In this document: positions 51,291 through 60,701 of the stretch, in pieces
Numbering within the stretch: the first letter of the stretch is position 1
How the letters are laid out: every line of letters begins with the position of its first letter
NCBI GenBank assembly: GCA_045130475.1
Contig: JBGUPU010000022.1
Span: 1-64,000, forward strand
DNA: 64,000 nucleotides
Direction: 5' to 3'
Source of the DNA: CAG-791 sp045130475
Lineage (GTDB): Bacteria; Bacillota; Clostridia; Lachnospirales; Lachnospiraceae
The notes under the pieces: model-generated
What the model saw: only the letters and a program-made list of their open reading frames with translations
Databases searched by the model: none
What the model was told of the DNA's origin: nothing
Made by a program: the position numbers and the translations under genes

Positions 51291-52115
51291 ATGGGTACTC
51301 CAATCGTAAAAATCCTGGTTGCTTCACATAAGAAATACAGAATGCCAAAGGATAAGATCTATCTTCCCCTGCACGTCGGGGCGGAAGGAAAAATCGATTC
51401 CCTGGGTAATCCTCTTGACCTGGGATGGACCAAGGATAACACGGGCGAGAATATTTCGGAACTTAATGCCGGGTATTGCGAGCTTACCGGGTTATACTGG
51501 GGCTGGAAGAACCTGAAAGCCGATTATATCGGCCTTGTACATTACCGAAGGCATTTCTGTTTAAAGAAAAGCAGCAGGGATCCGTTTAAAAACATCCTGA
51601 CAGGTGCACAGCTTCGTCCGATGCTGAAGCAGTACTGGGTGTTTGTTCCCAAAAAGCGCAGATATTTTATCGAGTCGCTTTATTCTCATTATGCGCATAC
51701 GCATTATGCAGAGCATCTTGATCTCACCCGGGAAATCATTGCGGAGAGGTGTCCGGAATATCTCCCTTCTTTTGACAGGATCATGCGGCGCAGATACGGA
51801 TACATGTTCAATATGATGATCATGCGCAGAGACCTCGCTGACAAATATTGTGCATGGCTCTTCGACATTCTTTTTGCGCTGTCGAAAAAGATGGGAGATA
51901 CTGAGCTCTCATTTTACCAGGGGCGGTATTTTGGCAGGGTCAGCGAGATTATCCTCAATGTCTGGCTGGACCGTCAGATTTCTATTGCCGCTATTCCGAG
52001 AAACCGTATCCGCGAACTTCCGACAATTTATACGGAAAAGATCATGTGGTACAAAAAAGGCGCCTCTTTCCTGAAGGCAAAATATCTGGGCGAAAAATAT
52101 GAGGGAAGCTTTTGA
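51291..52115 (+). CDS. DUF4422 glycosyltransferase-like protein
   Basis: A 274-residue protein of the DUF4422 family, common in capsule and exopolysaccharide loci and thought to be glycosyltransferases. Typical parts are KILVASHKKYRMPKDKIYLPLHVG at the start, GENISELNAGYCELTGLYWGWKN, and YIGLVHYRRHF near residue 79, then MMIMRRDLADKYCAWLFDIL and DTELSFYQGRYFGRVSE. GGGCAAAGCGA is a weak ribosome-binding site. The stop TGA overlaps the start of the next gene by one base. No membrane helix. Confidence 0.85.
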   Translation: MGTPIVKILVASHKKYRMPKDKIYLPLHVGAEGKIDSLGNPLDLGWTKDNTGENISELNAGYCELTGLYWGWKNLKADYIGLVHYRRHFCLKKSSRDPFKNILTGAQLRPMLKQYWVFVPKKRRYFIESLYSHYAHTHYAEHLDLTREIIAERCPEYLPSFDRIMRRRYGYMFNMMIMRRDLADKYCAWLFDILFALSKKMGDTELSFYQGRYFGRVSEIILNVWLDRQISIAAIPRNRIRELPTIYTEKIMWYKKGASFLKAKYLGEKYEGSF

Positions 52116-53500
52116 TGAGAGATAAGAGTTCACATGGGTTGAGCGATTTGGGAAATGACAGACCCCCGAAGGAAACGCAGTCCGCAAAGCGGGGTTCTGC
52201 ATCGAAGAAAGCATCCGGGAAGGCAAAGAAGAGCACGCCGTCCTATGAACAGGAGAATTTGCCCCGGATCGGGATCGGGGAATCTTTCACACGCTGGCTC
52301 GGAGAGGGAATCTTTTCGGGCACGGTGACCGGTGCTGTCGGCGCTCTGACGGACATACTGTTTTATCTCTCCTTTATAGTGTGTTTCAGCTGGGGCTTCA
52401 TCAATACGACAATGTTCAAGAAGGGCTTCTCCGATGCCTTCAAGCTTCAGATGGAAGGACTTTTGCATTTTGCGGTGCTCAATGCGCTGATCTGCGGGAT
52501 CATTGCCCTTTTGCTGCAGAGGAGCCTGCAGCTGGCTGTATTTGAGCTTGCCCTTCTCGCGTCAGGATTTCTGCACTGGAAACTGGGAGCCGGGAAATAT
52601 GAATACTTTGTCATGTGCGTGCTGATTGTCGGTATGACCGGCCGTTCCTTCAAAGTGCTCCTGGCAATCGCATTTTCAATCGGAAGCGCAATGATGGCAG
52701 TAACATTTGCCGCTTCCCAGATGGGGATCATCACGGATCTGGTCTATAGGGGGAACCGCCATTCCTTCGGCATCGTCTATTGCACGGACTGCGCGGCACA
52801 TATCCTTTTTCTGATGATCATATATGTATTCCTTCGATTGGAATCGCTCAATGTCGTGGAATATGTGGCGCTGATCCTGGTCCTTTCGATCATGATGATG
52901 ACAAAGGCCAAGTCGGATATCGTGTGCGGATTTATGCTCCTGGGAGGAATCCTGGTCTACAGACTGACACGCAGGTGGCACAATACAAAGCCGGTGCGCA
53001 TTCTGGCTTCGATCATGAGTTTTTCCTACCTGTTCTTCGCTGCAGGCAGCTTTCTTGCCACAATGTGGTTTGACCGGAACAACAAGGAAATTTACAGGAA
53101 GGTCAAGTACACTCTGGTCCGCCGTATGGAAATGAGCCAGGAGGTGCTTCAGGAGCACCCGTTCTCCCTCTTCGGATCACAGATCGAAGAGCATGGCTAC
53201 GGAGGCAGAACAGAAAACCTTCCCGGATGGGACAAGTACTTTTTCATCGACTGCTCCTACATACGTCTTTTTGTGATCGGAGGCTTCCTGCTCTTTGCCA
53301 TGATCCTGCTGGTCATGACCTATGCGGAGCTCAGAAGTTTTGCCTATAGGCAGTACGGATTTTTGTTCCTTCTGGTTCTTGTCTCGATCGCATGCCTGAT
53401 AGAGCACCACCTCATGGAGTATTATTACAATGTTTTTCCGCTGATGGCATTTTCAGGCAGGCGGCTGTTCCGGGAGGACCCGATTCCCGGAAACTGGTAG
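52115..53500 (+). CDS. Multi-helix membrane protein, polymerase-like
   Basis: A 461-residue membrane protein with a long charged N-terminus (about residues 1-65, many Lys/Ser/Glu) and about ten helices from 70 onward. A longer outer loop lies near residues 325-385 (RRMEMSQEVLQEHPFSLFGSQIEEHGYGGRTENLP). The layout is that of O-antigen/polysaccharide polymerases (Wzy/WaaL-like), which lack strong signatures. The real start is ATG at 52115, sharing its A with the stop of the preceding gene (TGATG); a TTG one codon earlier is less likely. It is tightly coupled to the DUF4422 gene. Confidence 0.75.
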   Translation: MRDKSSHGLSDLGNDRPPKETQSAKRGSASKKASGKAKKSTPSYEQENLPRIGIGESFTRWLGEGIFSGTVTGAVGALTDILFYLSFIVCFSWGFINTTMFKKGFSDAFKLQMEGLLHFAVLNALICGIIALLLQRSLQLAVFELALLASGFLHWKLGAGKYEYFVMCVLIVGMTGRSFKVLLAIAFSIGSAMMAVTFAASQMGIITDLVYRGNRHSFGIVYCTDCAAHILFLMIIYVFLRLESLNVVEYVALILVLSIMMMTKAKSDIVCGFMLLGGILVYRLTRRWHNTKPVRILASIMSFSYLFFAAGSFLATMWFDRNNKEIYRKVKYTLVRRMEMSQEVLQEHPFSLFGSQIEEHGYGGRTENLPGWDKYFFIDCSYIRLFVIGGFLLFAMILLVMTYAELRSFAYRQYGFLFLLVLVSIACLIEHHLMEYYYNVFPLMAFSGRRLFREDPIPGNW

Positions 53501-53603
53501 AAGCCCGGTTTTTCACCGTGCTGTTCCGGCAGATCCCTTCTCAGCGGGGACACTGATTCTCCACTGAGACGGGAGTGTTTCGACGGGAGGTATTGCATTT
53601 TAC

Positions 53604-54830
53604 ATGATTAAACTAAATGAAAAAAAGGACTGCTGCGGATGCGGCGGGTGCAGCAATGCGTGCCCCGTGCGCTGCATACAGATGAAGGCGGACGCGGAAG
53701 GGTTCCTGTATCCGGAAGTAGACGAATCGGCCTGTATCGGATGCAGTCTGTGTGAACGGGTATGTCCGGTGCTGCGTGCGGAAGAAGATAGTCCTTTTCC
53801 GCAGGCAGCATATCTTTTGCAATACAGGAATGAAAAGGTTCGCCTGCAGAGCACCTCAGGCGGTGCATTCACTGCGATTGCCCGCTATGTGACAGACCGG
53901 GGCGGGATCGTCTACGGCGCTGCCTTTGATGAAAATCTGCGGGTACACCACACATCCGCGACAAGCCCCAAGGGACTGCAGATTTTCAGAAACAGCAAGT
54001 ATGTACAGAGCGACACCGGGAAGACCTTCACGGAGGTTCGTGATCATCTGCGGGCCGGCAGGCTGGTCTGCTACAGCGGGACGCCCTGCCAGATTGAGGG
54101 ACTGCTGTCCTTCCTGGAGCCTGCCTCGGATGTGAGACCCCGGACTGCCCTTCTCGATAACCTGATCACGGTAGATGTTGTCTGCCGTGCGGTCCCTTCT
54201 CCCCTGGTCTGGGAGAGGTATCTCGAGATGCAGAAGGAAAAGACCGGCACCTGTATAGCGGATGCCAGATTCCGTGACAAGCATTTCGGCTACAACTATT
54301 CGACCATGACCCTGCTGGACGAACGCGGAGAGGACCAGTATGTGCAGGGCGTGGATACGGACCAGTATCTTCGCGCCTTTTTCTCCAACATTTGTGACCG
54401 GCCTTCCTGCTATGAATGTGCGTTCAAAAAGCGTTACAGAAAGAGCGACTTCACAATCTGGGACTGCTTCCCGGTCTATGCCTTCGACAAGAAGCTGGAT
54501 GACAACAAGGGTACATCCCGTATGCTGATCCACTCGGAAAAGGGGCGGCGTATTTTTGAGGAGATCCGTCAGAGGTGCCGTGTTCTGGAGGCGGATCCGG
54601 ATCGTCTGGTCGGAAATTTCCGGGAGATGTTCCACAGTGTGGATCATAATCCCCGCAGAGAGGAATTTTTTGAAGATCTTGCCTGTATGGAGGCACAGAG
54701 TCTGTTTGATAAATATTTCCCTATGACGGCAAGGGTTAAGCTGGAGCGGACAGTCCGCAGGGTCTGTTACAGGACCGGACTCTACTCTTTAGGGAAAAGA
54801 GCGGCGAGAAAGATCTTGAAAAGAGACTGA
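53604..54830 (+). CDS. Ferredoxin-FrhB (F420 hydrogenase beta-like) protein
   Basis: A 408-residue protein with two N-terminal 4Fe-4S motifs, at Cys10/13/16/20 (KKDCCGCGGCSNACP) and Cys44/47/50/54 (ACIGCSLCERVCP). The FrhB-type domain follows (SGGAFTAIARYVTDRGGIVYGAAFD, YSGTPCQIEGLLSFL, CYECAFKKRYRKSDFTIWDC). It is a redox flavo-iron-sulfur enzyme family. In polysaccharide loci its role is unknown; it may reduce a sugar intermediate or a keto group. GACGGGAGG precedes the ATG. Neighbours are the polymerase-like protein and a GT2 enzyme. Confidence 0.9.
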   Translation: MIKLNEKKDCCGCGGCSNACPVRCIQMKADAEGFLYPEVDESACIGCSLCERVCPVLRAEEDSPFPQAAYLLQYRNEKVRLQSTSGGAFTAIARYVTDRGGIVYGAAFDENLRVHHTSATSPKGLQIFRNSKYVQSDTGKTFTEVRDHLRAGRLVCYSGTPCQIEGLLSFLEPASDVRPRTALLDNLITVDVVCRAVPSPLVWERYLEMQKEKTGTCIADARFRDKHFGYNYSTMTLLDERGEDQYVQGVDTDQYLRAFFSNICDRPSCYECAFKKRYRKSDFTIWDCFPVYAFDKKLDDNKGTSRMLIHSEKGRRIFEEIRQRCRVLEADPDRLVGNFREMFHSVDHNPRREEFFEDLACMEAQSLFDKYFPMTARVKLERTVRRVCYRTGLYSLGKRAARKILKRD

Positions 54831-54899
54831 ACCGGGAAGTCTGAACGGATGAGGACCGGCATCTGCCTGCGGCCGCCTGCAGGCGAGGAGTACAGATTT

Positions 54900-56042
54900 A
54901 TGAGTGATTCTTCGGATAGAAATTTAAACAGCAGTAAAGCGGCAGATACAGTTTTTTCAGGCGGCGGACAGATGAACGCCCCTGAGGGCAATCTGCAGGA
55001 CATTCCCGCTGTAAGCATCATCGTTCCGGTCTATAAGGTTCCGGAGCAGTTGCTGCGCAAATGTGCCGAAAGCTGTATCGGGCAGACACTGCAGGAAATA
55101 GAAATCCTCCTGGTTGACGACGGGTCACCGGACGGATGCGGCAGTATCTGTGACGAGTATGCCGGAAAAGACCCCAGAGTCCGCGTGATCCACAAGGAGA
55201 ACGGAGGCCTCTGCAGTGCCCGCAACGCCGGCTTTGCCGCTGCGCGCGGCAAATGGATCATGTTCGTCGACGGGGACGACTGGATCGATGCGCAAATGTG
55301 TGAGCAGATGCTCGGTCCCGGAGAGAAGGAGAATGTCGATCTTGTCATGTGCGGCTTTACCCGGGAATACGGGCACACTTCCCAGGACTACAAATTCTAT
55401 CTGCGCGACTACTTGACCGGCAATAAAGTTTACGAGGGAAAAGAGTGCAAGTGGCTGCAGCAGCAGCTTCTGGTCTATAACGGCAATATCGCGGTCGCCT
55501 ATTCAAAGCTGATCCGCCGGGATTTTCTCGAAGAATATCACATTGTGCACGACGAAGTGCTTCGGCAGGGCGCGGAAGGACTGGAATTCAATATCCGGCT
55601 CTTCGAATATGTCCGGCGCGCGCTCTTCATCAACAAATCTTTATATCATTACCTGTACAATGAAAATTCGATCTCTTCCTCCCACAGCGAAGAGAATCAC
55701 CGCTATGTTATCCGGTGCTTTGAAAAAATACGTGACCTTATTGAAACGAGCAGCAACAGGGACAGACTCCTGGCCTGGTTTGACAACCGTCTTTTATATG
55801 TGATCATCACAACCGCGGTCAGCGGCTACTTCAATCCGGACAATCCGGCTCCTTTCAAAGAGAAAAAGAGGGGATATGCCGCCTATCTGGAACAGCCTCT
55901 CGTGAAACAGGCACTGCAGACCGATAATCTCAGAGGTCTTTCAAAGCAGAGACGGGCAGTGCTCTTCCTAATCAGGCACAGGCAGTTCCGGGCTCTGGAT
56001 GCCATAGGACGTGCCAGAAAGTGGCAGAAAAAACACATGTAA
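54900..56042 (+). CDS. GT2-family glycosyltransferase
   Basis: A 380-residue inverting GT-A transferase. AVSIIVPVYKVPEQLLRKC (about 39-58) opens the nucleotide-binding fold, LVDDGSPDGCGSICDEYA follows, then the DxD-type motif in MFVDGDDWID. The C-terminal half is helical and ends in basic residues. The ATG at 54900 has AGGAG nine bases upstream; an ATG at 54849 would give an extra, unlike segment. Residues 1-35 look unstructured. Sugar donor unknown. Confidence 0.88.
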   Translation: MSDSSDRNLNSSKAADTVFSGGGQMNAPEGNLQDIPAVSIIVPVYKVPEQLLRKCAESCIGQTLQEIEILLVDDGSPDGCGSICDEYAGKDPRVRVIHKENGGLCSARNAGFAAARGKWIMFVDGDDWIDAQMCEQMLGPGEKENVDLVMCGFTREYGHTSQDYKFYLRDYLTGNKVYEGKECKWLQQQLLVYNGNIAVAYSKLIRRDFLEEYHIVHDEVLRQGAEGLEFNIRLFEYVRRALFINKSLYHYLYNENSISSSHSEENHRYVIRCFEKIRDLIETSSNRDRLLAWFDNRLLYVIITTAVSGYFNPDNPAPFKEKKRGYAAYLEQPLVKQALQTDNLRGLSKQRRAVLFLIRHRQFRALDAIGRARKWQKKHM

Positions 56043-56114
56043 ATATTCCGGCTTGCGCTGGACTGCAGAGGGTGGCATGAGTCTTTGAAAGTTCCTGTCT
56101 GAGGAGGTTGATCT

Positions 56115-57098
56115 ATGAAGAATAATGAGGATAAGATCTCCGTGATCATCCCAGTCTACAATGTCAGGCCTTATCTGCAGATGTGCGCGGACAGCGTATT
56201 TGCGCAGACATTCCGCAATCTGGAGATTATTTTTGTCGACGACGGGTCAACGGACGGAAGCGGGGAGCTCTGTGACGAGCTTGCGAAAGGGGATCCGCGG
56301 GTACGCGTCATCCATCAGGAAAACGGAGGCCTTTCCGCCGCCCGCAATACCGGGATCGAAGCCAGCACAGGATCTTATATATACTTTCTTGACAGTGATG
56401 ACGCGATCTCACCGGTGACGATCGTACACCTCTGGACGGCATGTGTCCGCACAAGGGCAGACGTCGCGGTCGGGGATTTCATGCGGTTCACAGATCTGGA
56501 GGTTCCAAAGGACAGGGGTCAATTTACCAGTGAGGCGGTCAGCACCGAAGAGGTCCTTCGCAGGATGCTCATGCATGAGGGGTTCGGGCACCAGGCATGG
56601 GGAAAGCTGTTCAAGCGCAGTCTATGGGAAGAGTTTCGCTTCCCTGAGGGGCTTCTGTACGAAGACTATGCCATAATATACGATGTGATGATGGGGGCGC
56701 AGAAGGCTGCTGTTGTCAAAGATGCCCTGTACTATTACAGATTGCAGGAGAGCTCTATTATGCACAGCAGGATCGGAGAGAGGAATCTGTCGCTTCTTGA
56801 TACATCCGAGCGCGTGACGAAGATGCTCTCCAAACAGTATCCTTCCCTTCGCGGGCCTGCGGTCCGTCTGCAGGTGGTGACCTATATGCGCTTCCTGTCG
56901 GATATGCTCGAGACGGATTACAATCTGTTTCCGGATACTCAAAAACGTATCATTCAGACTGTCAGAGAATTGAAAAAGGAGTTTTTGAGTGCGCCGGGCG
57001 TGCGTAAAGTTGACAAGATGAAACTGCGCGTTCTCATGCTCGGAAAAAGAGCTTTTTATCTGATGTACAGGGCTTCGGATGCCGGAAAAAAAGGATAG
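56115..57098 (+). CDS. GT2-family glycosyltransferase
   Basis: A 327-residue GT2 enzyme, close in pattern to the preceding one: KISVIIPVYNVRPYLQMCADSVF, FVDDGSTDGSGELCDELA, NGGLSAARNTGIEA and FLDSDDAISP as the metal-binding DxD-type motif. The segment EGFGHQAWGKLFKRSLWEEFRFPEGLLYED is the acceptor-side motif common to capsule GT2 proteins. GAGGAGG precedes the ATG with good spacing. It follows the first GT2 by 72 bases; the pair may act in sequence on one repeat unit. Confidence 0.9.
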   Translation: MKNNEDKISVIIPVYNVRPYLQMCADSVFAQTFRNLEIIFVDDGSTDGSGELCDELAKGDPRVRVIHQENGGLSAARNTGIEASTGSYIYFLDSDDAISPVTIVHLWTACVRTRADVAVGDFMRFTDLEVPKDRGQFTSEAVSTEEVLRRMLMHEGFGHQAWGKLFKRSLWEEFRFPEGLLYEDYAIIYDVMMGAQKAAVVKDALYYYRLQESSIMHSRIGERNLSLLDTSERVTKMLSKQYPSLRGPAVRLQVVTYMRFLSDMLETDYNLFPDTQKRIIQTVRELKKEFLSAPGVRKVDKMKLRVLMLGKRAFYLMYRASDAGKKG

Positions 57099-57154
57099 TC
57101 CCGAACGGGACCTGCATCTGATCCTGTCAGAGATTTGTGCAGTTGGAGGAGTAA

Positions 57155-58387
57155 GTGTATCCTTATCTGATTACTTTCTTTATATCTATAGCAATTTGCG
57201 CCGCAGGAGAGTGGATGCTCAGAAAAAGCAATGCAGGAGCAGCTCTTTTGTGCTGCGTATCCGCCCTCTTTCCCGTCGTTCTGGCGGGCGCAAGGGCCTA
57301 TTCAGTGGGAACGGATGTCACTATTTACGGAAACTATGTATACATGGGGGCATGCAATTCAAAAGATCTGCGGACCCTGCTGCATTCAACGGACCAGATC
57401 GATCCTCTGTATACAGCACTCGCCTATGCTGTTTCACGATTTACTCACAATGCGCATTTTTTTTATCTGATAACTGCACTTCTGATCTGCGGGTTTACTA
57501 TGGCAGGGCTGTGGTATTACAGACGCTGGTGTTCGATCACACTCAGCTGGGCCTGTTTCCTTTTTCTGTTTTACGGAGAAACGCTCAATGTCATGCGTCA
57601 GTGTCTGGCTCTGGCCATAGTTTTTGCTGCCTTCCCTTTGTTTCTTGAGAAAAAATATATTCTGTTCGCGGTACTGAGCCAGGCAGCGATCCTGTTCCAT
57701 GTGACGGGAGTGATCGCGCTCCTGCTTCCTGTATTATATCTTTTGCTGAAAAAGAGGCCGCCCCGCTGGCTGCAGCTTTTCCTGATCGCTGCCTGTATTG
57801 CTGTTATTCTGTTCTACAGCCCCCTGCTTCGGATCGCTTTGGATTTAAACCTGCTGCCGGCAAAATTTTCCAGATATATAGCGAAAGGAATTCCGATTTC
57901 ACTCAATCCGACCCTCCTCAGGCTCCCTTTCCTGATCCCGATCTTCATGTTTTATGATCGCTTTTGCGGGATGGAAACAGCCGGCGGGACGCCCGCGGCA
58001 GTTCCCGGGGAAAAAACATCCCATGATCAGAGGACAGGCGGCTGGGGGGATTCTCTTTTGTCCGAAAACAGTAAAGCGGATGCCCGGATCCTGGGAAGGC
58101 TTGTTATTGTTCTGCTGTTTCTGGAACTCTGTACGGTACAGCTCAGAAGTGTACAGGCTGCTCTCTACAGGATCAGTTATTATTATGGTTATTACAGGTT
58201 TATTGCCTATCCCCGTCTGGTACACATTATTCGCAGGGACTACAGGGCGGCTGCTGCAGCGCTTCTGATCCTGTATCTCGTGATCATCTGGTATTACCAG
58301 AGTGTGATCCGGGGAAATAATCAGATCGTCCCTTACATTTATGCTCCGGACTGGTTTGATCCGGGAAACAGTATCATCGTTCAGTAA
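57155..58387 (+). CDS. EpsG-family polysaccharide polymerase
   Basis: A 410-residue membrane protein with about ten helices of the EpsG family, which join repeat units outside the membrane. Landmarks are VLAGARAYSVGTDVTIYGNYVYMG (about 40-63), DPLYTALAYAVSRF, and NVMRQCLALAIVFAAFPLF. The start is GTG with GGAGG five bases upstream. A low-complexity cytoplasmic or outer loop lies near 270-310. It ends 34 bases before the pyruvyl-transferase/FrhB fusion start. This is the better of two polymerase candidates in the locus. Confidence 0.87.
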   Translation: MYPYLITFFISIAICAAGEWMLRKSNAGAALLCCVSALFPVVLAGARAYSVGTDVTIYGNYVYMGACNSKDLRTLLHSTDQIDPLYTALAYAVSRFTHNAHFFYLITALLICGFTMAGLWYYRRWCSITLSWACFLFLFYGETLNVMRQCLALAIVFAAFPLFLEKKYILFAVLSQAAILFHVTGVIALLLPVLYLLLKKRPPRWLQLFLIAACIAVILFYSPLLRIALDLNLLPAKFSRYIAKGIPISLNPTLLRLPFLIPIFMFYDRFCGMETAGGTPAAVPGEKTSHDQRTGGWGDSLLSENSKADARILGRLVIVLLFLELCTVQLRSVQAALYRISYYYGYYRFIAYPRLVHIIRRDYRAAAAALLILYLVIIWYYQSVIRGNNQIVPYIYAPDWFDPGNSIIVQ

Positions 58388-58421
58388 ACGCCCCGGAGAC
58401 GCTCCGGCACGAGAGGTAAGA

Positions 58422-60656
58422 ATGAATATTACAGTAGTCACGCCCTATGACTCTTCCAATTTCGGGGCTTTTTTACAGGCCTATTGCCTGAACTGTTTCC
58501 TGAAAAGTCTGGGCCATCATGTCACCTACATTCCAACCAGGCCGTCGGACTACGTCGAGTCACTTTATTTCACACGAAGGCCCGCAACAAAGAAGGAAAA
58601 ATTAATTCCTGCTGTCTACAGGATTCATACAGAGTTCGGAAAACGGAAATTCGAGATTTTCAGGGAGGCACAGAAAGCTTTTCAGATTACCGGGGATTTC
58701 TCCGGGACGGATCTGATCGTACTCGGAAGCGATGAGATCTGGAATGCGGGGAAGGGTGTTTTCAACGCCTCTGTTTTCTGGGGGGATTTTGATGTGCCGA
58801 CGATCTCTTATGCTGCCAGTATAGGAGACGCGTCCGCCGATACTTTTGAGTACTGTCCCGATCAGGTCGACCAGCTGAAAAGGCTCAGGCGTGCCCTGGT
58901 CCGCGATGACCATACCAGGCGGGTTGTGGAAAAATACACAGATCTCAAGGCAGATCTTGTCTGTGATCCGACCATTCTCTGGCCTGTCGATCTATACGGC
59001 GAAGAATGCACGGATGAATATGTCCGGACGCACGATTGCCTGCTCGTCTATTCTTATTCGGTCAGCAAAAGGGAGAAGAAGGAAATCCTGAAATATGCAC
59101 GTGCCAAAAAACTGAAGGTCGTCACCTGCTGTTTCTATCACGGGTGGAGCGATCACCAGGTGGAGTGCAGTCCGCTTGCCCTGTCCGACCTGATCCGTAA
59201 GTGCAGACTTTTTTACACTTCCTCCTTCCACGGCACGGTTTTCGGTATGCTCAACCACGCGAATATGGCGGTGAGCACAGACAATCCCAAGACATTGCAC
59301 CTGATCACGCAGTTCGGGCTTGAAGACCGGCTGCTCTCCAGGAAAGAGATGAGCGCGGCGGGATTGGCACAGATCTTTGCCGTGAGACCTTCTTTCAAAA
59401 CGGCAGACAGAAATGTCCTTGACTGGCGGGCTCGTTCCGGTCAGTTGCTCAAAGAGGCGATCTCACAGCAAACCGGGGCTCAGACAGTACAGAAGAAGAT
59501 CGACCCGCTGATCTGTTTCCGCAACCAGTGCACCGGGTGCTTTGCATGCAGATCTGTCTGCAGAGAGGACGCCATCTCGATCAAAGTGGATGCACAGGGC
59601 AGGACTCTTCCGGAGATTGACCTGGAAAAATGCACGGGCTGCGGAGCCTGCCGCAGGATATGTCCCCAGAGAAACAGGCCTGCATTCCACAGGCCCCTGG
59701 AGTGCTATGCGGCCCGCGGAAAAGACAGCGAGGCGATCCGCAATTCTTCCTCGGGCGGGATTTCTGCGATCCTCGCAGATTCCTTTGTCAGAAACAAAAA
59801 CGCGGTCTGCGGGTCGGTAATAGACAAGGGGAGAGCTGTGCACAGGATTGTCCGTGACGAAAAGGATCTTGTCCTTCTTCAGGGATCCAAATACGTTCAG
59901 AGTGATATTTCCGGGATTTACGATGAAATCCGGCAGGAGCTGCGCGGCGGCAAAGAGGTGCTCTTTTTCGGCACCCCCTGCCAGGTGGATGCCATGAATG
60001 CATTTTTCGGTAAAAACCAGAACTTTTATTCCGTGGATATCATCTGTCACGGCGTTCCCCCCATGGAATTCCTGGATCAGCATCTGCAGCAGGTCACGGA
60101 GGGGAAGGCCTATGACCGCTTCCGTTTCCGCGGCAGTCCGGATGATTTCACCCTGAAAGTCTACGACCGGGAAGAGCTCCTCTACGCAGGATCCGATATT
60201 GAGGACACATACTTTTATGCCTTCCTCAACAGCCTGACTTATCGCGAAAACTGCTACAACTGCCGTTACGCAAAGGCTGAGCGCACCGGCGACCTCACGA
60301 TCGGTGACTTCTGGGGCATTGATACAAAGACCCTGCAAAACAGTTATGACGGCAATATTTCCGTCGTCCTGGTCAATACCGAAAAAGGGAGAGAGTTGTT
60401 CGAGCGGATCAGGACACAGCTGGTCTGCGAACGGAGGGAGACAGAAGAAGCAGTGCGGGGCAATCCCCAGCTGCGCAGGCCCTCCCTGCGGCACGGCGGC
60501 CGGGTCAGATTCCTTCATGCTTATATGGAATCCCGCGATTTCGGACAGGCCATTGCGGCGACCGGAATCGAGAAAGCTATGAAACGCATGCAGTTTGGCC
60601 GCACCGCCCCCGGAAAAGTCTATGTCTTTGTCAAAAAGATCTGGCAGGGACGCTGA
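58422..60656 (+). CDS. Fusion: pyruvyl transferase plus ferredoxin-FrhB
   Basis: A 744-residue two-part protein. Residues about 1-350 are a pyruvyl-transferase domain (MNITVVTPYDSSNFGAFLQA, VLGSDEIWNAGKG, VCDPTILW, YTSSFHGTVFGMLNHANM). Residues about 365-418 carry two 4Fe-4S motifs, at Cys370/373/376/380 and Cys404/407/410/414. The rest is an FrhB-type domain (SSGGISAILADSF, FFGTPCQVDAMNAF, IICHGVPPMEFLDQHLQ, NCYNCRYAKAERTGDLTIGDFWG). The same two activities are separate genes at 49911 and 53604. The ATG at 58422 follows GAGAGG; a longer frame overlaps the EpsG gene. No frameshift or internal start suggests two genes. Confidence 0.88.
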   Translation: MNITVVTPYDSSNFGAFLQAYCLNCFLKSLGHHVTYIPTRPSDYVESLYFTRRPATKKEKLIPAVYRIHTEFGKRKFEIFREAQKAFQITGDFSGTDLIVLGSDEIWNAGKGVFNASVFWGDFDVPTISYAASIGDASADTFEYCPDQVDQLKRLRRALVRDDHTRRVVEKYTDLKADLVCDPTILWPVDLYGEECTDEYVRTHDCLLVYSYSVSKREKKEILKYARAKKLKVVTCCFYHGWSDHQVECSPLALSDLIRKCRLFYTSSFHGTVFGMLNHANMAVSTDNPKTLHLITQFGLEDRLLSRKEMSAAGLAQIFAVRPSFKTADRNVLDWRARSGQLLKEAISQQTGAQTVQKKIDPLICFRNQCTGCFACRSVCREDAISIKVDAQGRTLPEIDLEKCTGCGACRRICPQRNRPAFHRPLECYAARGKDSEAIRNSSSGGISAILADSFVRNKNAVCGSVIDKGRAVHRIVRDEKDLVLLQGSKYVQSDISGIYDEIRQELRGGKEVLFFGTPCQVDAMNAFFGKNQNFYSVDIICHGVPPMEFLDQHLQQVTEGKAYDRFRFRGSPDDFTLKVYDREELLYAGSDIEDTYFYAFLNSLTYRENCYNCRYAKAERTGDLTIGDFWGIDTKTLQNSYDGNISVVLVNTEKGRELFERIRTQLVCERRETEEAVRGNPQLRRPSLRHGGRVRFLHAYMESRDFGQAIAATGIEKAMKRMQFGRTAPGKVYVFVKKIWQGR

Positions 60657-60701
60657 TCAGGGGAGATCCCGCACGCCAACTATGAGGTCGGTTTTACAGA
60701 T

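Noticed and set aside
58341..58421. Longer N-terminus for the pyruvyl-transferase/FrhB fusion
   Set aside because: It would overlap the end of the EpsG gene and lies before the GAGAGG site; the family starts at MNITVVTPYDSSNFG.
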